64,000 bases of DNA from Rhytidiadelphus loreus (lineage: Eukaryota; Streptophyta; Bryopsida; Hypnales; Hylocomiaceae), in the NCBI GenBank assembly GCA_947034895.1, contig OX344761.1, positions 90,595,447-90,659,446 on the forward strand, given 5' to 3'. The notes beneath the pieces were generated by a model. That model saw nothing but the letters and a program-made list of their open reading frames with translations. It had not been told where the DNA came from and did no database searches. How positions within the stretch are numbered: position 1 is the first letter of the stretch; each line of letters begins with the position of its first letter. Positions 44,301 to 56,499 of this stretch are shown in pieces. Position numbers and translations under genes: made by a program.

Positions 44301-45270
44301 ATTACCTAACATTCCAACGATGCGGAATTAACTTTTGTAATATGAAAGCAATGGTAATAAAAAAGTCATAAAGGTTATGCCAAGTAGCGCTAGGTCTTGT
44401 GACTTTTTTAACAACCTTTTTCATTACTAGGTATTGCAAAGTGATTTACATTTAGTTTGGAATGTTGCTGAAATTGAAAATGAGATTCTTGTGATTGCTA
44501 TAAGTAAAGTTAAATGTATAGAGCCATAGAAGTAGAGTATAAAAATCACAAACAATTTACTTGAATTAAAATTTAACATGGTTGATTGTTGTACGAATAC
44601 AATAATTAAAAGAAAATGCAAATAAGGTAGTACAACTCCAAATAGAGTTTTAGAGAGTTGCAAAGGCAATACTGGAATAAATGATGAAGGTAGGTTTTCG
44701 TATTTACTTGTTATAGTTTTCCATGTGTGTAAATTTGGATTCTTTCTATTGTTTGAATTCTGTAATGGGTTAACAATATTTTTCTGCAAATCACTATTGC
44801 ATTGTTGATTCATAAATAAGCTATTGAAATTTCTAAAGGCTATGATGAGCACGAAAAGTCGGAGGCAACATACAATATCTTGAAAGAAAGTTGGATGGTT
44901 CTCAATGAGTACTAAAGTTAAATTGAGAGAGGGCAATCAAACTTAAGGTGAAGACTTATATCAAGACATTGAAATACAATAGCTCAAAGTAGAATGAAAT
45001 ATTCAAATTTTGAGAAATGAGATTATGAAGATTAAAAGATATAGCACTATTGTTTATACACAATCTGTAGAGGTGGAAAAAGGTTGTAGTTTGTCATTCT
45101 ACCCAAAACAAACAACCCATCTAGCATTGACAAACAAACTTGATTTAAACATTGCTACCTTATATTCGACCGAGTTTTTTGAACTCCCAGTAGGACCCCA
45201 TATTTTTCGTTAAAATATATATATATATATATAATTATTATTTTCCAATCTTTTTTTTAATTTTTTTTTC
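44301..45270. other. Decayed interior of transposon A, no gene recognised
   Basis: The 169-codon minus-strand frame at 44427-44936 is AT-driven and has no family resemblance. By position this corresponds to the middle of the element, but I see no alignable remains of the transposase core. Confidence 0.4.
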
Positions 45271-45500
45271 GAGTACCATAAACGGGGGTAGCACCAGGTA
45301 GCTCGAGGAACCCCGTCGGGTCCAACTGAGGTTTTCGAGCTACCAGCCGGACCCCCTATTTTCGGTCAAAAAAAAAAAAAAAAAAAAATTTTTTTTTTTT
45401 TCGAGTACCAAAAACGGGGGTAGCACCAGGTAGCTCGAAGAACCCCGTCGGGTCCGACTGAGGTTTTCGAGCTACCAGCCGGACCCCCTATTTTTGGTTA
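45216..45500. repeat. Tandem pair of GGGTCC-type repeats plus AT and A/T homopolymers
   Basis: An (AT)n run (about 45216-45233) and an A-run joined to a T-run (about 45366-45402) surround two nearly identical units of about 90 bp (about 45270-45365 and 45400-45500). Each contains ACGGGGGTAGCACCAGGTAG, CCCGTCGGGTCC(A/G)ACTGAGG and AGCCGGACCCCCTATTTT. They resemble the GGATCC-palindrome repeats in B's first intron and occupy the equivalent place upstream of A's ParB-like exon. Confidence 0.7.
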
Positions 45501-46499
45501 AAAAAAGAAAGAAATGCCTCTTTGTTTTGCTTCAAGGCTAGTGGAATTTGAATTACTAGTTTTAAATTTTAGTTCAAATTAGTGATTGTGGTTTGGATTG
45601 AAGAGTATGAAGCTTAGTAACTTTGGATTAAAGTTTAATATGTTTTTGAAAATGAAATGTAATAGATGGATGAAATTTAAATAAAAACCAATTAGTTACC
45701 GATTCTTAGGGGGGCTTTGTAGTCTCCTCTTAGGTCAATCGCCTCCTACTAATTTTGGACAAGCCTTTGCTAAATCTCCTAGAATTGATTCTTGTTTCAA
45801 GAATTTAGGAATTTTCAATGTTGGAGTCAATTGGCAAGACATGGCGGGGGGCTATAAGCATGGTACATCACACATGTGGTGCGTCATGCTTTTAAATTTG
45901 AATTTAGTTTTTTTTGGGCCATTACTATTTAGTGATACTTTTGTGGGCCAAGGATGGTTTCATTCATTAATTTTTTCTAGTTATATGCAAATTTGAGAAG
46001 TTTCTGGTACTAAGATAGTTTTTGTTGACATTTATTAATTCTCGGATTTTCTTAAATTCATTTAATGTGACATCTTTGCATATATTATTGATGATCTTTA
46101 TAGTGACTGTATATTAAACCAAGATTATTTGATGAGAAACATAGCTTAGAGATTTTGTTTTATAAATTATTTTAATTTTCTTCTTAAAAATTATACATTT
46201 CATTTTGTACTTTGTAAGAATTTTTTTTTTCTTGTCTAGAGTTCAATTGTTAACATTGTCTTGTTGTCTCGTGTAGATTCAATTGTTCAAGTGCAATGAG
46301 GAGATGTGGGTCAAGCTTCAACCTCAAAGGTGCATCATAACATAGTTCTTGTTGCGGATGTGGCAAGTCCATTATAACAATGACTTCGACAAATGCAAAC
46401 ATTGAGATATCTAGTAACAAGTCAACTAAGAAAGCTACTAAAGTCATGCTCCATTCTATTCTTTGAAGAAGTCGAAGTTCTTTGTATGGAACAAAATTC

Positions 46500-47923
46500 A
46501 TTGTCTATTGGCGTGAATGAGTCATATTTCTAGGCTTCATCCAACAAAGATGTCTTGGCCTATTACAGTGAATTGTATTGTTCTCAATACCAAAGACAAG
46601 ATCAAATTGATCATGCAGGTTATGCATGGCATAAACAAGTGAGTGACTTCTTTTGCAAACCCATTTGGGTTTTACTCGTCTACAATTTATTTGTTATTCA
46701 AGATATATAAAAAGATTTTTCATCACCACATTGAAATTCAAATCCATTGAGGACTCCCATATAAAGACCAAATTGGTTCATATATTATATTGAGTGCAAA
46801 GGTACAATCTTCTATTCTTGTCCAAGTTTATAAAGATGTTGAGGACATTAGATGTGAAGAAATATGTTTTCCATACATCTAGAAAAACTTGACACTGAAT
46901 GCCAATTGATATTTTTCTAACTTTCATGTTCCAGATGAGATTTAGATTATGTAGGATTGTTGTTTTTCAAATTATTATTTTGTATTTTGTGGTTTGATTA
47001 ATTTATATTATTTTCTAATTGAAAAGTCACTTGAATCATGCAACAACATATTGTACTTGCAACGGATGCTACAAAATGAAATTGTAATGAGACAATCCCG
47101 TTTCAAAAAGAACCCTAAACTCATCATTGCAAATGCCATGAGATTGGGAGCTAAACAAAAGTCCACCAAGTTGTACTTGAAGATGATCAAGTTAGTCATG
47201 GTGGGTAACTCTACTCACGGTCTTGAGTTCTTAGAAGAGGCTCACACACACTTTAGAATTTTAGACTGCATCGCAACTATAGGTGACTATTGAATTCAAT
47301 TATTATGGATTCTAAGTCTAATTTGCAAAATGAATCTTTGAACTAATGTATATAATATTAATTTCAAGTGTATCTATTATTGTTTGTTATGGCATAGGTT
47401 ACCACATTGTAGCATTGGAAGAGGACAAGGACCTTTTTTACGCCATTGTCAAACGCATGAAGAAATGCACCTCAGTTGTAGCAATAACATGACCGCCACT
47501 ATTAGTTGTGATATTCCAAGATCTAGACACTACGACTATGGCACCTCTTAAGTTTGCTTAGAAGTCAAAATTTTGCAAATAAGCTAGCAATTTTTCATAT
47601 CCTTTTTCTTCATGTCAAGTTTTAAGCTTGTAAGTTTAACATTGTTTTACATCTATTTTTAGCCGTATGGAATTGACATCAGTAGATAGGATGATAAAGT
47701 CACAAAGTCTTTTCTTTAGTCTAGAGAAGAATTTTCACCTTCTTGTGTCTATCGAGCAGATGGCATCAACATTTGTGGACTTTGACTGCTCTAAACCAAA
47801 ACGCCATAAAGATACTTATGCTTTGAAAATTTTGGATTTATAGATGGCACTGCCTCCAAAGGTAGAGAGACTTTAAAGCCATCAACAATTGAAGGTTCTA
47901 TAACCAAATCCACTACGACTTAG
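46500..47923 (+). pseudogene. ParB-methyltransferase gene remnant of transposon A
   Basis: Alignable pieces of B's gene: end of exon 3 (about 46505-46640, HISRLHPTKMSWP with TGG-to-TGA just before it), exon 4 (about 46740-46870), exon 5 (about 47090-47245, ANAMRLGAKQKSTKLYLKMI), the second half of exon 11 (about 47398-47490, YHIVALEEDKDLFYAIVK) and exon 12 (about 47664-47923, ELTSVDRMIKS ... TAG). Exons 6-10 and the start of exon 11, with the coiled coil and most of the methyltransferase fold, are missing. At the position of B's premature TGA this copy reads ATG, so the B stop is a derived mutation. Confidence 0.8.
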
Positions 47924-48164
47924 ACTCTTGAGATTGACATATCTCTTGAGTCAAACTATAATGTGTGGATTTTAGAATTATGAGTGGATTTGTGTATTTT
48001 ATGGCTACATTTTGGACATTTTCTATTTTCATTTGGATTTTTTTCATCATAATGTCTATAAAAAATAACTGCATTTGCTTGTGGCAAAAAATATCTTCAA
48101 AATACATTTGCAAGTGCGTCAAATTTCATTAAAATGACTTCACATTTCCTGAAATTTATAATGT

Positions 48165-48276
48165 AATAAACCCACGGTCATAGGTCCCAACTTGTTTATA
48201 CTACAAAAAAAAATTCCCGCTCACAAGCTCACAAGCTCACAGGCTCATGCTCACAGGCTCACACGCTAGCAACCCT
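48165..48276 (-). repeat. Right terminal inverted repeat of A
   Basis: Read on the minus strand: AGGGTTGCTAGCGTGTGAGC, then repeated (C)TGTGAGC hexamers and GGGACCTATGACCGTGGGTT. It matches B's right end closely. Confidence 0.85.
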
Positions 48277-48287
48277 GCTACTAGAAC
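48277..48287. repeat. 11-bp target-site duplication of transposon A (right)
   Basis: GCTACTAGAAC; partner at 26829-26839 with one mismatch. Confidence 0.8.
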
Positions 48288-49793
48288 ATGAGTCAACCAA
48301 AATCTTCATGCGTAGTGGCCAATTCCTTGCACCCAATCCAACATGGCAACCACAACTTAGCTACTCACTTTTCCACAATAGATGCTACAATTGGCACATT
48401 TCTTCCAAAAATGAGCAAACTTGCCTGGCCCATGTAGTCCCAGGTGCTAACGGGTTCTTCCATGTCCAAGCCTAAAAGAGTGGTCTTGTCCACTGGAATC
48501 CCAACACAGTAGCCAGTTTTAGTTACTATTGAGAGAGACAAGCGTCAATTGAGCAAGGCCGTGATAAAAGGGAGGAAGTAGCTGAGTTTGAACGACTTGC
48601 CTCAAAAGTGGATCGACCTAGTTTTGATAAAGCTCCTGCTAACTCTAGCTAAGATTGGTCCAGAAGGATTTTTTCTACCGTATTCAAGACAAATAAAATG
48701 CATTGGTGCAAAGGCATGTAGACCAACTCTTGTTTGAGTAGGAGCCAAACTACTTCAACTCGGACTCGAGACTTGAGTCCTCCTTGATTGACATCCCAAT
48801 TGGCCACCAAAAATAGAGTCTCCAATCTAAACCCAAGACTTCATCGATGTTCTATCTTGATTCAGCATCTATCTCCCTTTTTGTCAACATCAAGCCCATT
48901 CCCAAGCATGAGGATTTCAGCTCGAGGTCATAATCTCCCTTGACAATTCAGCTTTCAATCAATTCAAGTATCAAGTCTCTTCACTAGTTTCCATCTCCAT
49001 CTTCAACTCCAAAGAAACATCATCAATCAATGCATATCTTGATTATCAAGGTATCATCTCCTTCTCACATCCATCCATCACCTCCAGCTCATGTCACAAA
49101 TCACTCCTTGTCTATTGACCCACAACTCAGTGGTATGCAAACCAAAAGCATTTATCTAGATCTCAACATTTCTAACGCTCCAGTCCCCTTCACCACAACA
49201 CTATCCAACTCTCACGTACCACATCTTTCTTCTTTACAATCTGAACCAGGAATTTGTGATCGGGACTCAAAAGTAACCTCTTTGGAGGTTCAACATCTAC
49301 CTCCTAGCCCTAATTTACATATTCGAGGTCCAACCAACACTCACTAATGCAACCAACTCTATGAAAGTGGGGATCCTATCTCCTTTCCTATTAATCAATT
49401 TGACCTACTTCCTCTTACTTTGGCTAACAATATTTTTGAAGGTGCTGCTCTCAATCCAATTACTCAACATTCCTAGGGCAAGGCGGTACACTCTGTCTCT
49501 TCCCTTGAGAATGATACTTCTCTTATTATTTGGGTTTTTAACCATATCTTGGGTTCTCTTCCGCAATGGCTTGCAATTGACCCATCTACTTCTAAGATTC
49601 GTGCCACAAGTGACTTCTCTTTGAAAAATGTTAAGGCACTAGCAAGATTACGTACTGGTGAACAAGTCTAGCCACTGCAAGTATGTATTACGGTATTTGC
49701 CCTTGATCCTACCACTAATGCATGGGGCTATAGGAGACCTCTTTCTTTAGACTGTGTAGAAGACACTTGATATACCCTTGATCCATACAAGTC
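48288..49793 (+). pseudogene. LINE ORF1 3' part and ORF1-ORF2 junction
   Basis: This continues the LINE after transposon A. A Ser/Pro/His-rich open stretch (49030-49347) resembles the disordered tail of LINE ORF1 proteins. No ordered domain is visible and stops are frequent. Confidence 0.4.
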
Positions 49794-52700
49794 ATGAAGC
49801 TAAAAATTATGCTTCATAATGTAAGAGGGCTTAATGACCCCCTAGCAATTGACAACTTGCGACTTTATATTCAAAGACACCTAATGGATTTATTATTTCT
49901 ACATGAGCACAAGCTACGTAGCATAGGAGCTACAAATTTAAGTCGCCAACTATGAAAAAGAGCTACCATTCTTTACATGGATGCTAAGATTGGATACACA
50001 ACGGATGGCTTAAACTTTGGTAAGGGAGGTGTAGCTTCTATCATCTCTCCATGATGACCAAAGTTAATCTCCCAATCTGGTTTCTTGTTTAGAGGTTGTA
50101 TTCACTAGTTTATATTAAATAGCATACTAAGGGGGGATTTAGGTTTTATAAATATCTACGCTTCAAACAATCCTTAAGCTAGAAAGGTGCTTTGGAAAAC
50201 GCTATCCCGTGAACTCCCCACTTCATATTGTTGGGTCATGCTTGGAGACTTAAATATGGTAAAAAGAAAGGTAGATAAATCTAGTGGCAAAAAGCATTCA
50301 TTATCAATATATGAGTGATTATTATTTGATGGCTTAAATGATACTCTTCAAGTATTCAAAAATTCCCTCACAACTCCTTCTCTTAAATATTCTTAAGACA
50401 ATGTTCGTACAAATTCTTCTCAAACCATGGTGTGGCTAGATAGATGTTACATATTTCTAGAATCCCCCATATGCCAACTACAAATTCTAGAATGTCGGAT
50501 CCGCGGTGATCATATTCGCTCGGACCATTCTTTATTGTCTATCATCATCAAATTAGCTAAGATACCTTTTCAATGATATATTACACTCTCCAAAATTGAC
50601 TTGAAAATATATGTACAAATTTCTACTCTAAGTTGTTTTCAAAAGAACTTGTAAATCAACAGATTCTAGATGATAGAGAGGCCATACTTTCTATTGTTTC
50701 GTGTAAATTTTCCCTAGACATGACCTAATCTTTGGATTGATCATTGATAAAGGAAGAACTGCACCAAGCTCTTCTTCAAATGGTGAATGGTTGCAACCCA
50801 AGTCTTCATGGCATCACTTTCGAATTTTATCGTCGCTTTTGGGACATGCTAGCTAGGTGAAGAATTCATTGAAATGTTAAATTCTTCCATTGTCCAAGGT
50901 CATTTCCCTCTAGGTTTGACCTTAGGGATTATCATCTTCTCTTCAAAGTCGGGGATCATGTCGATCTTTTCAACTAGCGCCCTATTACATTATTGAATGT
51001 CTCCTATAAGATTGTCGCCAAAGCCATGCAAATTAGATTACAACACTTCCTTAAGGATGTTATTAGGTTGGAGCAGTTAGCATTTCTTCCATTTAGATAT
51101 ATCCTTGGCAATATACTTCTATAGTATGAAACCATTGAATTGGCCAAAGACTTTGATCAAGACTTGATCTTTCTAAAACTTGATTTTACTAAGGCATATG
51201 ATGTTGTGTCGTGGGATTTTCTTCAACGTGTAATGCATAAACTAGGAATCCCCAATTCATTCATGAGTCTCATTATGATGTTACTTCAAGATGCCTCAGC
51301 CTTGATCTTATTGAATGACAAAGCCATACTCTTTCCCTATTCAAAGAAGAGTAAGACAAAGTTGTCCTTCGACACCCTACCTGTTTCTACTTGTAGGAGA
51401 AACTTTTCATTTAGCGGCCTTTAAGGAACAATACCAAAGAAAAATACATTTGATCCAACTCCTTGAGAGTGATCTCCAAGAACTCGTCTCACAATATATT
51501 GATGATACTAGTATGTCCATCATTAGCAAGGAAGAGGATCTCGACAACTTTATCACTTTTTTATACAGATTTGGTTCTACAACAGGCCTTATTATCAATT
51601 GAACTAAGAGTATTGCCTATTGGTTTTCCAAACACATCAAACTACTATGGACTAAGAGCATGGCCTAACTCGGACTTCACAAGGCGTAGTATCCAAGTTA
51701 CTAGGAGCTCCATTTCGTATCACTTCAGATACTACCGACATAGATGGTTTTCTTCAAGAGAAAATTAAAAAGAAATGATCCTATTGGACCTCACAGAACC
51801 TCTCACTTGTAGGCAGGGCAACAATTGTCAATGTCGTACTTATATCTACTCTATACTACTTTATTGCCATATAGTGTGGAACTATCCAAGCCATTCGATC
51901 GATCCGGGATAGTCTAAGAAATTTCTTATGAAGGTCACTGAGTACACCTATCGTGCTCGAGTGGTGTGAGATGATTATTGCCTACCAAAAAATATTGGCA
52001 GTTTCAAGCTCCTTGACCTAGAAGTCTCTCTCACCGCCTTATTAGCCAAATGGATCTTATTTGCCATAGAGTCGGTGTATCTAATCTGAAAATCCTACTT
52101 AGATATAGGATTTATAGGATGAAATTCCATCTAAAAGTTAACTTTTGGTATCCATCTCAATTTTAACTTATGATCCACAATCCCTTAGTCACACGGGGAT
52201 CTCAAGTTTGGAATAGAATTACTACCGCATGGTGCCAAATCATTAAACATATAGAGCCTCTCCCTCCATCTAATGCAGATGAAGTCCTCAACACAAATCT
52301 ATGGTGGTTCACAACCTTTATTGGAGCTAACTTCCACTTTTCTTTAGAAAGAGCCAAGATTTTAGCACAAGGAAGTCTTCGTAAAATTAGTGATTTGTGG
52401 GACTCATGATTACATGTCTTTTGCTTTTAGACAGACGTTACATCTCCATTCCTTCTTTTAGACACTAAAAGATGTAGCTGGCTCCACCTTATCTCTCTCG
52501 TTCCACCAAAATAGATCCACATGTTCACTATGTGCTTTGATTTAGCCCAAAAGATGAGTAGGTGGGACTATTTTCACAAACTGAAGACCTTGTCTCCATC
52601 TTCGTTTGGAAGAACAATATTCCTAACAACAGAATCCTACTTTATCAACCCCAAGTTTTCACTCTACTGGTAGAGATATAAGATGAGTATCGAGCTCACT

Positions 52701-52994
52701 TCTAGACAATTGACAACCCTCCTTCCATCATCTCGCCTAAACCCACATAAATTTCAAACACAGGATCTGCATACTGAAATTAGACAAAGGCTGTAAGCAA
52801 GCCCCTTTCTTCCTATGATCCTAGGATTATTTGATTTTTGGAGTTTGATCATGTGAGATGGCTATGGAACGATGGCAACCCTCTTTTGAACTACTCCACA
52901 TCTCTAAGGCATCTCCTACTTACCAGAAATTGTCAACTTAAAAGATCAATTCCTTCTAAATGGATTACTCGATGGATTAACCATCTTCCTCCTT
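49794..52994 (+). pseudogene. LINE ORF2: endonuclease and reverse transcriptase remnant
   Basis: The ATG at 49794 begins an APE-type endonuclease (MLHNVRGLNDPLAIDNLRL, LLFLHEHKLRS). The RT domain follows from about 50.95 kb (KAMQIRLQHFLKDV, FLKLDFTKAYDVVSWDFLQR, and YIDDTSMSI at about 51.5 kb, where the catalytic motif reads YxDD). After 52.1 kb come thumb and connection sequences (GSQVWNRITTAW, SLERAKILAQGSLRKISDLW). The endonuclease nicks target DNA and the RT copies LINE RNA there in the family. Many stops and frame changes show it is dead. The frame is cut at 52994 by the CACTA-type element. Confidence 0.75.
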
Positions 52995-55306
52995 CACTAG
53001 AAGAAAAACATGTCCGCTGCAACCGGCCATATGCAACTCAAATGCAACTAAGTGTCCTATATAACTATCTTGCAACTACAATTTTCTATAATTGCACCAA
53101 CTTTGATGTGTATGTTGTTGTAGTTGTTGTAGTTGCAGAGTAATCGTAGAAAAAAATGTAGGAAAATGGAATCGTAACAGAGTAGGTATGTTACATCCTA
53201 TATTCGTTAGAAGTGTCGATGTGGACAACTTTGCGTTATGTGGAATCCACAACTACAGTGCAACTAGAAATCAATTCAAAGACAACTAGAAAACAACTAT
53301 AGAACAACCAAAATACAACTAGTTTACAACTACAAAAGAACTATAAGAAGACAAGTTATACAACTAGGAAACGACTACATTTTGAGTAGAAAACAACTAT
53401 AAAACAACCAAAATACAACTAGTTTACAACTACAAAACAACTACAAGAAGACAAGTTATGCAACTAGAAAACGATTATATTTCGAGTTGAAAACAACTAT
53501 AGAACAACCAAAATACAACTAGTTTACAACTACAAGAAGACAAGTTATGTAACTAGGAAACGACTACATTTCGAGTAGAAAACAACTAAGAAATCATTGG
53601 AAGATTAATATAGAATAACTATAGACAACCAAAAGACTACAAAACAATTATAGTCGGATTTGTTACTTGAAATGCTATGAAACTTGCTTCAAGTTCACAA
53701 TTTGTTTTTTTGTTACATGAGTTATAAATGAATCATTGCCCTACATAAAGCTCATATCGGTTGAAAACAACACTTTAAAATATAGCTCATAATGGCTTCT
53801 ACAACTTTATGATAAAATTGGCTCAATGGCTTCTATGGAACAGAGGATTTCTAGTTGACTCTTTCTTTCACAAAATGTAATACATCTGTATATGAAGTCT
53901 CTTTGAACTAAATAACAATACAAAAATAGTTTCAAACTTGAGAATAACAAAATGGATTGCAAAAATTTAAATATCTTGCAAATGTTAAGAAATTGTCTTC
54001 TTCGGATAACTCTATGGCTCTAATCAAAGATGAAACAGGAGGAAGAGGTGGCACATCCTTTAGAATAGTCAAACTAGAAGCTTAAAGAATGATGTTGACA
54101 AACACATCTGATGTGTTTACAAATCTCTATCGAGCACAAGTTTCTTGCACAAATTTTGATGTGTATGTTATTGTAGTTGCAAAAGAGTCGTAGAAAAAAA
54201 TGTAGGAAAATGGAATCGTAATAGAGTGAATATTTTACATCTTATATTCGTTAGAAGTGTTGATGTGAATAACTTTGCGCTATGTGGAATCCACAACTAC
54301 AGTGCAACTAGAAATCAATTCAAAGACTACAAGAAAACAACTATAAAACAACCAAAATACAACTAATTTACAACTACAAAACAACTACAAGAAGACAAGT
54401 TTACTTTAATATAATTCGTACATTTTATATATCCCATATCATTTGTCAAACCTACTGCCACTCCACTTGTATAAATAACTTGTCTTCTTAACACCCTAAA
54501 ATTACAATAAATGGCCTTTGGACTTTGGAGCTACCTAATATAATTGTTCAGTATGGTGAGTATTGTATGATATATGTTGTATATTGTATGGTATACTATA
54601 TGTGTTGTATTATGTATGGTATATTGTGTATAATATGTTGTATATTATATTATGAGTATACTAATTGACCATCAATTGCAAATGAGTTGTAAACACTTGT
54701 ATGCAATCAATTACAAGTTGCACAAATGTATCATCAAGATGCATAGTAGTTGCAAATAAGTTATACTCATGATTCATGAGTCACAAACAAGTTACAAAAA
54801 AGTTATACATATCTTATAAAGTAATCACAGTAGTCATAGAAAAGTCATAACCTAGTTGCAAACCAGTTGGTAAGAAGTGGCAAACATGTCGTAAATAAGT
54901 TGCAAACTGCTTACATTGTCCCATAATCATTGTCCCATAATCATTGTCCTATAATCATTGTTCAATAATCAAATATATACCTAAAGCAGTTGCGAAGTAG
55001 TTGAAATGAAGTAGTAGACCAATCGCATCACAATTGCAATGAAGTCACAAACAAATTGCAACTTAGTTATCAACCTCAAACAACAGTGAATACCACGTAG
55101 GCAACCACGTCATAAAGCGCATCGATGAAATTCCACGTAAGCTACAGATTGCGGGACTAAAACATTTTGCTTTGCAACTACGATACAACTAGGAAACTTG
55201 TCCATAGCAACTGGGGCCCTCCAAATTCTCACCAATTGCAAATGTCCGATGCAACTAAAAACTATTTGCTCTTTGTAGTTGCAAAACCCCTCATTTTCTT
55301 CTAGTG
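52995..55306. mobile_element. Non-autonomous CACTA-type element, 2.3 kb
   Basis: It starts CACTAGAAGAAAAACATG and ends CATTTTCTTCTAGTG, flanked by CTT on both sides (52992-52994 and 55307-55309), the 3-bp duplication expected for CACTA transposons. Removing it and one CTT rejoins the LINE frame exactly (NHLPPS to FSLDWKEVYHK). No transposase is encoded. The inside consists of ACAACTA/TAGTTGT-rich repeats: three units of about 90-105 bp at 53.28-53.60 kb and a direct repeat of about 190 bp (about 53.10-53.29 and 54.15-54.33 kb). Confidence 0.85.
53285..53600. repeat. Tandem array of about 100-bp units in the CACTA-type element
   Basis: Each unit runs ACAACTAT(A)GAACAACC, AAAATACAACTAGTTTAC, AAGAAGACAAGTTAT and ACGA(C/T)TA(C/T)ATTT(C)GAG. 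A further partial unit is at about 54.33-54.40 kb. CACTA elements commonly carry subterminal repeat arrays bound by transposase. Confidence 0.75.
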
Positions 55307-55690
55307 CTTCCTTCTCCTTGGATTGGAAAGAAGTCTATCATAAGGCAAGATCCCCAAAAGAAGAAACCTTCATGTGGTTTGTTTGGCATAATGCAATGGC
55401 AGTACACTCATGATATGCGCAAATTACACCAAACATTGACACTTTGTGCAACTGTTGCTCTGATGCCAATGAAGAAATGTCAATACATCAGTTCTTCTCC
55501 TACTCAAGAAGTATGGGATTATGCGTCGTCAATCCTCTACACTATTCTGAATGCCTCCCAAACTTTAGGCCCTTTCGCTTGTCTCAGTTTCTCTCAATGT
55601 ATTTTCGATTCATCAATTCCGAGGAGATTTCTTAATATCCGTACTATCTGGCCCTTTCTCCAAGGTTCTTTGCTTTGGATCATTTAGATG
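55307..55690 (+). pseudogene. LINE ORF2 C-terminal zf-RVT remnant
   Basis: The frame after the CACTA-type element reads SLDWKEVYHKARSPKEETF and MWFVWHNAMAVHS, then LTLCATVALMPMKKCQY. This matches the zinc-binding domain at the end of plant LINE and RT pseudogenes (W...R.P....F.W...... C..C), with frame changes at the cysteine cluster. Confidence 0.65.
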
Positions 55691-56112
55691 TCACACAATA
55701 GCAAGGTGTTTGCTTAGACGCAATGGCCAAGTAAACTTGTTAAAGAAATGCTCTAGAATGCCTTGCTTGATTCTGGTTGGACAACACATATTAAAGCTAG
55801 TAGTAGTGCCCAAAAGTGTCACCAATACATGACCAAAATTTGGGACAAATTTGACCGCATCTGACTTTGATCTCCCGTCCTCACACGTAGGCACGACTCC
55901 CATATTATCCAGACCACAAAAGGCCCTCCCCTTTGTGACTTTCTATAGTGTTAAGAATTTTGTTTGTTTGGTTCTTAGGGCTTTGTCCCTCCGTTTCTTT
56001 GAATCTTTCTTTGCTCTTATTTCTTTAGTAACCAACCTCATGTGGCTTGGTTGTCAGTTTGTTTTGTATTGGGTGTTTTTTCTTTTTAATGTAATGGTTT
56101 TTCCATTTGCTC

Positions 56113-56135
56113 AAAAAAACAAAAAACAAAAACGT
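56113..56135 (+). repeat. A-rich 3' tail of the LINE
   Basis: CAAAAAAACAAAAAACAAAAA follows 3' UTR-like sequence and marks the LINE's end. Confidence 0.6.
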
Positions 56136-56139
56136 ACAT

Positions 56140-56444
56140 ACTTATAATATAAGTACCCTATAACCATGAAAGGTGCTTTTAACATAGGTACCTATAATAT
56201 AGACACCTATAATATAAATATCCTATAACTATAAAAGATGCCTATAATATAATTAAGCATCTATAATATAAACATCCTAGAACCATGAAAGGTACTTATA
56301 ACATAGATACCTACAATATAAACATCTATAATATAAATATCCTACAACTATAGAAGGTGCCTATAATATAGGGATCTATAACATAGGCTCCTAGGCTCCT
56401 AAGCTCATGGGCTCAAGATCTTAGGCTCACATACTAGCAATTGT
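56140..56444 (+). mobile_element. Partial relative of the 43.4-kb small element
   Basis: A degenerate array of CCTATAACCATGAAAGGTGC and TATAATATA units ends in GGCTCACATACTAGCAATTG, a diverged right terminus of the A/B family. No left terminus is visible, so it is truncated or was joined to the LINE tail. Confidence 0.4.
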
Positions 56445-56499
56445 GGAATCCAACCCAAATTGTTTCATATTTTCAAGACATTTGTGAGATTAATTATGA

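Larger units (their letters stand above)
26840..48276 (+). mobile_element. DNA transposon A: older, deleted copy of the two-gene element
   Basis: The left end begins CAACGACGCTAGCGTGCGAG and the right end finishes CACACGCTAGCAACCCT. It is flanked by an 11-bp duplication, CCTACTAGAAC (26829-26839) and GCTACTAGAAC (48277-48287), identical at 10 of 11 positions. It interrupts a LINE. Excluding the nested copy B, A is about 6.3 kb. It retains the transposase C-terminus (minus strand, 42765-43316) and several exons of the second gene (plus strand, about 46500-47923), in the same order as B. It also carries a related small element at 43439-43763. TSD length and transposase type place it in the Mutator/MULE superfamily. 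Confidence 0.85.
25600..56135 (+). mobile_element. L1-type LINE, split by three later insertions
   Basis: Its pieces lie at about 25600-25738, 26244-26839, 48288-52994 and 55307-56135, always on the plus strand. ORF1 remnants occupy the first two pieces; endonuclease, reverse transcriptase and zf-RVT remnants occupy the rest; an A-rich tail lies at 56113-56135. The gaps are filled by a MITE, by DNA transposon A and by a CACTA-type element. The 5' end is not defined and no target duplication was found. Every coding part contains stops and frameshifts, so the LINE is the oldest layer of the nest. Confidence 0.75.

Noticed and set aside
44427..44936. 169-codon minus-strand ORF
   Set aside because: Composition is AT-driven (Phe, Leu, Asn, Ile), with no domain, inside a decayed element.
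51407..51598. 63-codon minus-strand ORF
   Set aside because: Antisense to the LINE reverse-transcriptase YxDD region.
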